This document shows, piece after piece, positions 5,885 to 7,337 of a DNA stretch of 7,337 nt (positions within the stretch are counted from its first letter, which is position 1; each line of letters begins with the position of its first letter). The notes under the pieces were generated by a model. That model ran no database searches. It was not told the DNA's origin and worked only from the letters and a program-made list of their open reading frames with translations. This stretch comes from Oscillospiraceae bacterium (GTDB taxonomy: Bacteria > Bacillota > Clostridia > Oscillospirales > Acutalibacteraceae). The stretch spans positions 1 through 7,337 of the forward strand of contig DNIP01000118.1 of the NCBI GenBank assembly GCA_003499325.1, in the 5' to 3' direction. The position numbers and the translations under genes were made by a program.

Positions 5885-5920
5885 TTTATCATACTGACCC
5901 TATTTTACATATATATTGCT

Positions 5921-5950
5921 ATTATAGCAAAATAAGTATTTCTTTGTCAA
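5921..5950 (-). promoter_or_regulatory. Sigma-A-type promoter of the three-gene envelope operon
   Basis: On the minus strand, TTGACA (5950-5945) and TATAAT (5926-5921) are both perfect consensus, 18 bases apart, with a TG one base before the -10 (extended -10). Transcription should start near 5914, giving a leader of about 127 bases to the TTG start. Confidence 0.88.
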
Positions 5951-5976
5951 TATTTGCAGAAACTTTTCATAAACTA

Positions 5977-6006
5977 TTGAAAACACGTTCACAAAGGGTT
6001 TATAAT
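5977..6006 (+). promoter_or_regulatory. Sigma-A-type promoter of the dockerin esterase gene
   Basis: TTGAAA (5977-5982), an 18-base spacer and a perfect TATAAT (6001-6006), with transcription starting near 6013. It is back to back with the minus-strand promoter; the two -35 boxes are 26 bases apart, so a regulator bound between them could affect both. Confidence 0.8.
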
Positions 6007-6024
6007 AAGATCATGCAATAGCTG

Positions 6025-6064
6025 ATAGGCAATCCGCACGCATGAATTGCGCGGTGTTGCCTAT
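6025..6064 (+). promoter_or_regulatory. Hairpin in the dockerin esterase 5' leader
   Basis: ATAGGCAA (6025-6032) pairs perfectly with TTGCCTAT (6057-6064). Inside, CCGC pairs with GCGG and GCA with TGC, around a TGAAT loop. It makes up about half of the leader and ends 13 bases before the AGGTGG ribosome-binding site. It lacks a T-run and does not match a riboswitch class that I recognise. Confidence 0.5.
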
Positions 6065-6088
6065 AGTATAAACAAAGCAGGTGGTTTT

Positions 6089-7337
6089 ATGAAAAACAGG
6101 CTCTTATCCCTACTTCTGATCGTCATGCTGGTGCTCGGTCTCGTCATGGGCGTATCCGTCAGCACCTCCGCGGCACAGCGCTACGGCGACGTCGACGGCG
6201 ATAACAAGGTGACGATCCGTGACGCGTTATATATCCAGCGTTTTCTGGCGAGCATCATCGGACTGGACGACGCGGCTCAGGAGCGCGGCGATGTTGACGC
6301 GGACGGCAAGATAACGATCCGTGATGTGAGCATGATCCAACGCTATCTTTCCGGCATCATCGACAGCTTCCCCTCCGGAATGGAGCTGCCGACTCAGCCG
6401 CCTACCATCGCGCCGACAGAGGCTCCTACAGAAGCGCCCACTCAGGCGCCCACCGAACCCGAGGATGTGATCACCAAAGTGAAGAACAATATTCCGATCT
6501 ATTTCACCAACAACAAAAACTGGAGCAAGGTCAACGCCTATCTCTTCAACAGTGAGACGAGCGCGCAACTCAAGGCGTGGCCCGGTACCCAGATGACCAA
6601 CTACACCACCAACAGCTTAGGCGAAAAGGTCTACAGCATGACCGTGGACGTCACGCAATACGACCGCGTCATCTTCAACAACGGCACCGACCAGACGACC
6701 AATATGCCTGTCACCAAGGCAAGCTCCGGCTATTTTGTCGATCCGATCGGCAAGAACAAGGCGTACAGCGGAAAATATATCGGCGGACTTTATCCGTACG
6801 GTCAGAGCGGTGAGGGTACTCTCAACACCGTCAGCTTCACCTATCCCGACGGAAATTACAAGAAGAATGTGTATGTCTGGCTGCCCGAGGGCTATAACGC
6901 GAATGACAAGAGCAAGAAGTATTCCGTGCTCTATATGTGCGACGGACAGAACCTGTTCGGTCAGGCGACCACCCTGTCGGGCTATGAATGGGAATGTGAC
7001 GAAAGCGTGCTCTCCCTCATGCAGAACGGCGGTGACGGCGTGATCGTCGTTGGCATCGCCTGCGGCAACACCGACGCCAGACGCAACCATGAGCTGACCC
7101 CGAACCTCGGACAGCTTGCGCCTATCGCCGACAGCTCCTATCAAAACGGCGGCGGCAAGGCGTTCTCCGACTTTGTGACCGACACCGTCATCCCCTATGT
7201 CGAGCAGAATTACAACGTAAACTCCATCCGAGGGATCGCGGGCTCGTCCTCGGGCGGTATCGAGGCATTCTATATCGGCATGGAGAACATGGACAAGTTC
7301 CGCTATATCGGTGCTCTCTCCCCCGCGTTCATCCTCT
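6089..7337 (+). CDS. Secreted dockerin type I / CBM26-like starch-binding / esterase protein (partial, C-terminus beyond right edge)
   Basis: 416 residues are visible. Order: signal peptide (1-29, cleavage likely after STSAA); type I dockerin (about 33-91) with two calcium-loop repeats, GDVDGDNKVTIRD and GDVDADGKITIRD, each followed by an IQR(F/Y)L helix; a Thr/Pro linker of APTE/APTQ repeats (about 101-125); a module resembling CBM26 starch-binding domains (about 135-210) with NNKNWSKVNAYLFN, KAWPGTQM and VIFNNGTDQT; then an esterase D/CE1-like alpha/beta-hydrolase domain (from about 245) with VYVWLPEGY, VLYMCDGQNLF and the nucleophile motif GSSSGG (Ser387). The catalytic Asp and His lie beyond the window. 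The dockerin should bind a scaffoldin cohesin outside the cell, as in Ruminococcus cellulosomes or the R. bromii amylosome. The likely role is removal of ester groups from plant polysaccharide; the true substrate is unknown. AGGTGG precedes the ATG by 4-5 bases. Confidence 0.9.
   Translation, partial: MKNRLLSLLLIVMLVLGLVMGVSVSTSAAQRYGDVDGDNKVTIRDALYIQRFLASIIGLDDAAQERGDVDADGKITIRDVSMIQRYLSGIIDSFPSGMELPTQPPTIAPTEAPTEAPTQAPTEPEDVITKVKNNIPIYFTNNKNWSKVNAYLFNSETSAQLKAWPGTQMTNYTTNSLGEKVYSMTVDVTQYDRVIFNNGTDQTTNMPVTKASSGYFVDPIGKNKAYSGKYIGGLYPYGQSGEGTLNTVSFTYPDGNYKKNVYVWLPEGYNANDKSKKYSVLYMCDGQNLFGQATTLSGYEWECDESVLSLMQNGGDGVIVVGIACGNTDARRNHELTPNLGQLAPIADSSYQNGGGKAFSDFVTDTVIPYVEQNYNVNSIRGIAGSSSGGIEAFYIGMENMDKFRYIGALSPAFIL

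Noticed and set aside
5788..5892. 35-residue N-terminal extension of the membrane protein from the ATG at 5892
   Set aside because: AGGG before this ATG is weaker than AGAGGAG before TTG 5787, and the stretch overlaps strong RNA stems. It is kept as a less likely alternative.
6025..6064. Cyclic di-GMP-type riboswitch upstream of the dockerin gene
   Set aside because: The leader has a ACGCA-like string, but the conserved GEMM core and tetraloop/receptor elements are missing and the leader is too short.
6617..7144. Minus-strand open frame of 175 codons
   Set aside because: It is antisense to the dockerin/CBM26/esterase frame, which is continuous to the window edge and clearly real.

Overview
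The window looks like chromosome from a Gram-positive gut or rumen Clostridia, most likely a Ruminococcus-type member of the Oscillospiraceae. Evidence: a secreted enzyme with an N-terminal type I dockerin and a starch-binding module (the style of cellulosome/amylosome-producing ruminococci), PyrR-type RNA attenuation of a pyrimidine operon, strong purine-rich Shine-Dalgarno sites including ones serving GTG and TTG starts, GC-rich genes with AT-rich spacers, and small palindromic intergenic repeats. The species cannot be named from this sequence.

Layout. (1) 1-1550, minus strand: a pyrimidine operon read right to left: a PyrR-binding hairpin and intrinsic terminator (1450-1545), then pyrR (750-1286), then a uracil permease gene that runs off the left edge (1-653). 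A 142-bp element with inverted-repeat ends (1300-1441) lies between the attenuator and pyrR, and a 48-bp palindromic repeat (693-740) lies between pyrR and the permease. (2) 1652-2725, plus strand: a consensus promoter, a hairpin leader and an EamA-family transporter, starting at 1757 rather than at the upstream ATG that lies inside the -10 box. (3) 2792-2824: a strong hairpin terminator shared by convergent genes. (4) 2832-5950, minus strand: a probable three-gene operon with one clear promoter (5921-5950), a structured leader, a membrane-anchored protein of unknown function (TTG start), a PP2C-type phosphatase, and a membrane-anchored YkuD-like L,D-transpeptidase whose catalytic cysteine is glycine. 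(5) 5977-7337, plus strand: a divergent promoter, a hairpin leader, and a dockerin/CBM26-like/esterase protein cut by the right edge.

Working together. PyrR and the permease form a uracil salvage/uptake unit switched off when uridine nucleotides are abundant. The three minus-strand genes suggest a cell-envelope module: a protein phosphatase in the cytoplasm, made with two single-pass proteins facing outward, one built on a peptidoglycan-crosslinking fold but apparently without its nucleophile. This is the most unusual part of the window and the best candidate for an undescribed system, though its function is inference. The dockerin protein is an exported polysaccharide-degradation enzyme, probably docked to a scaffoldin and targeted to starch or starch-containing particles. 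No tRNA, rRNA, CRISPR array, transposase or phage gene was seen.
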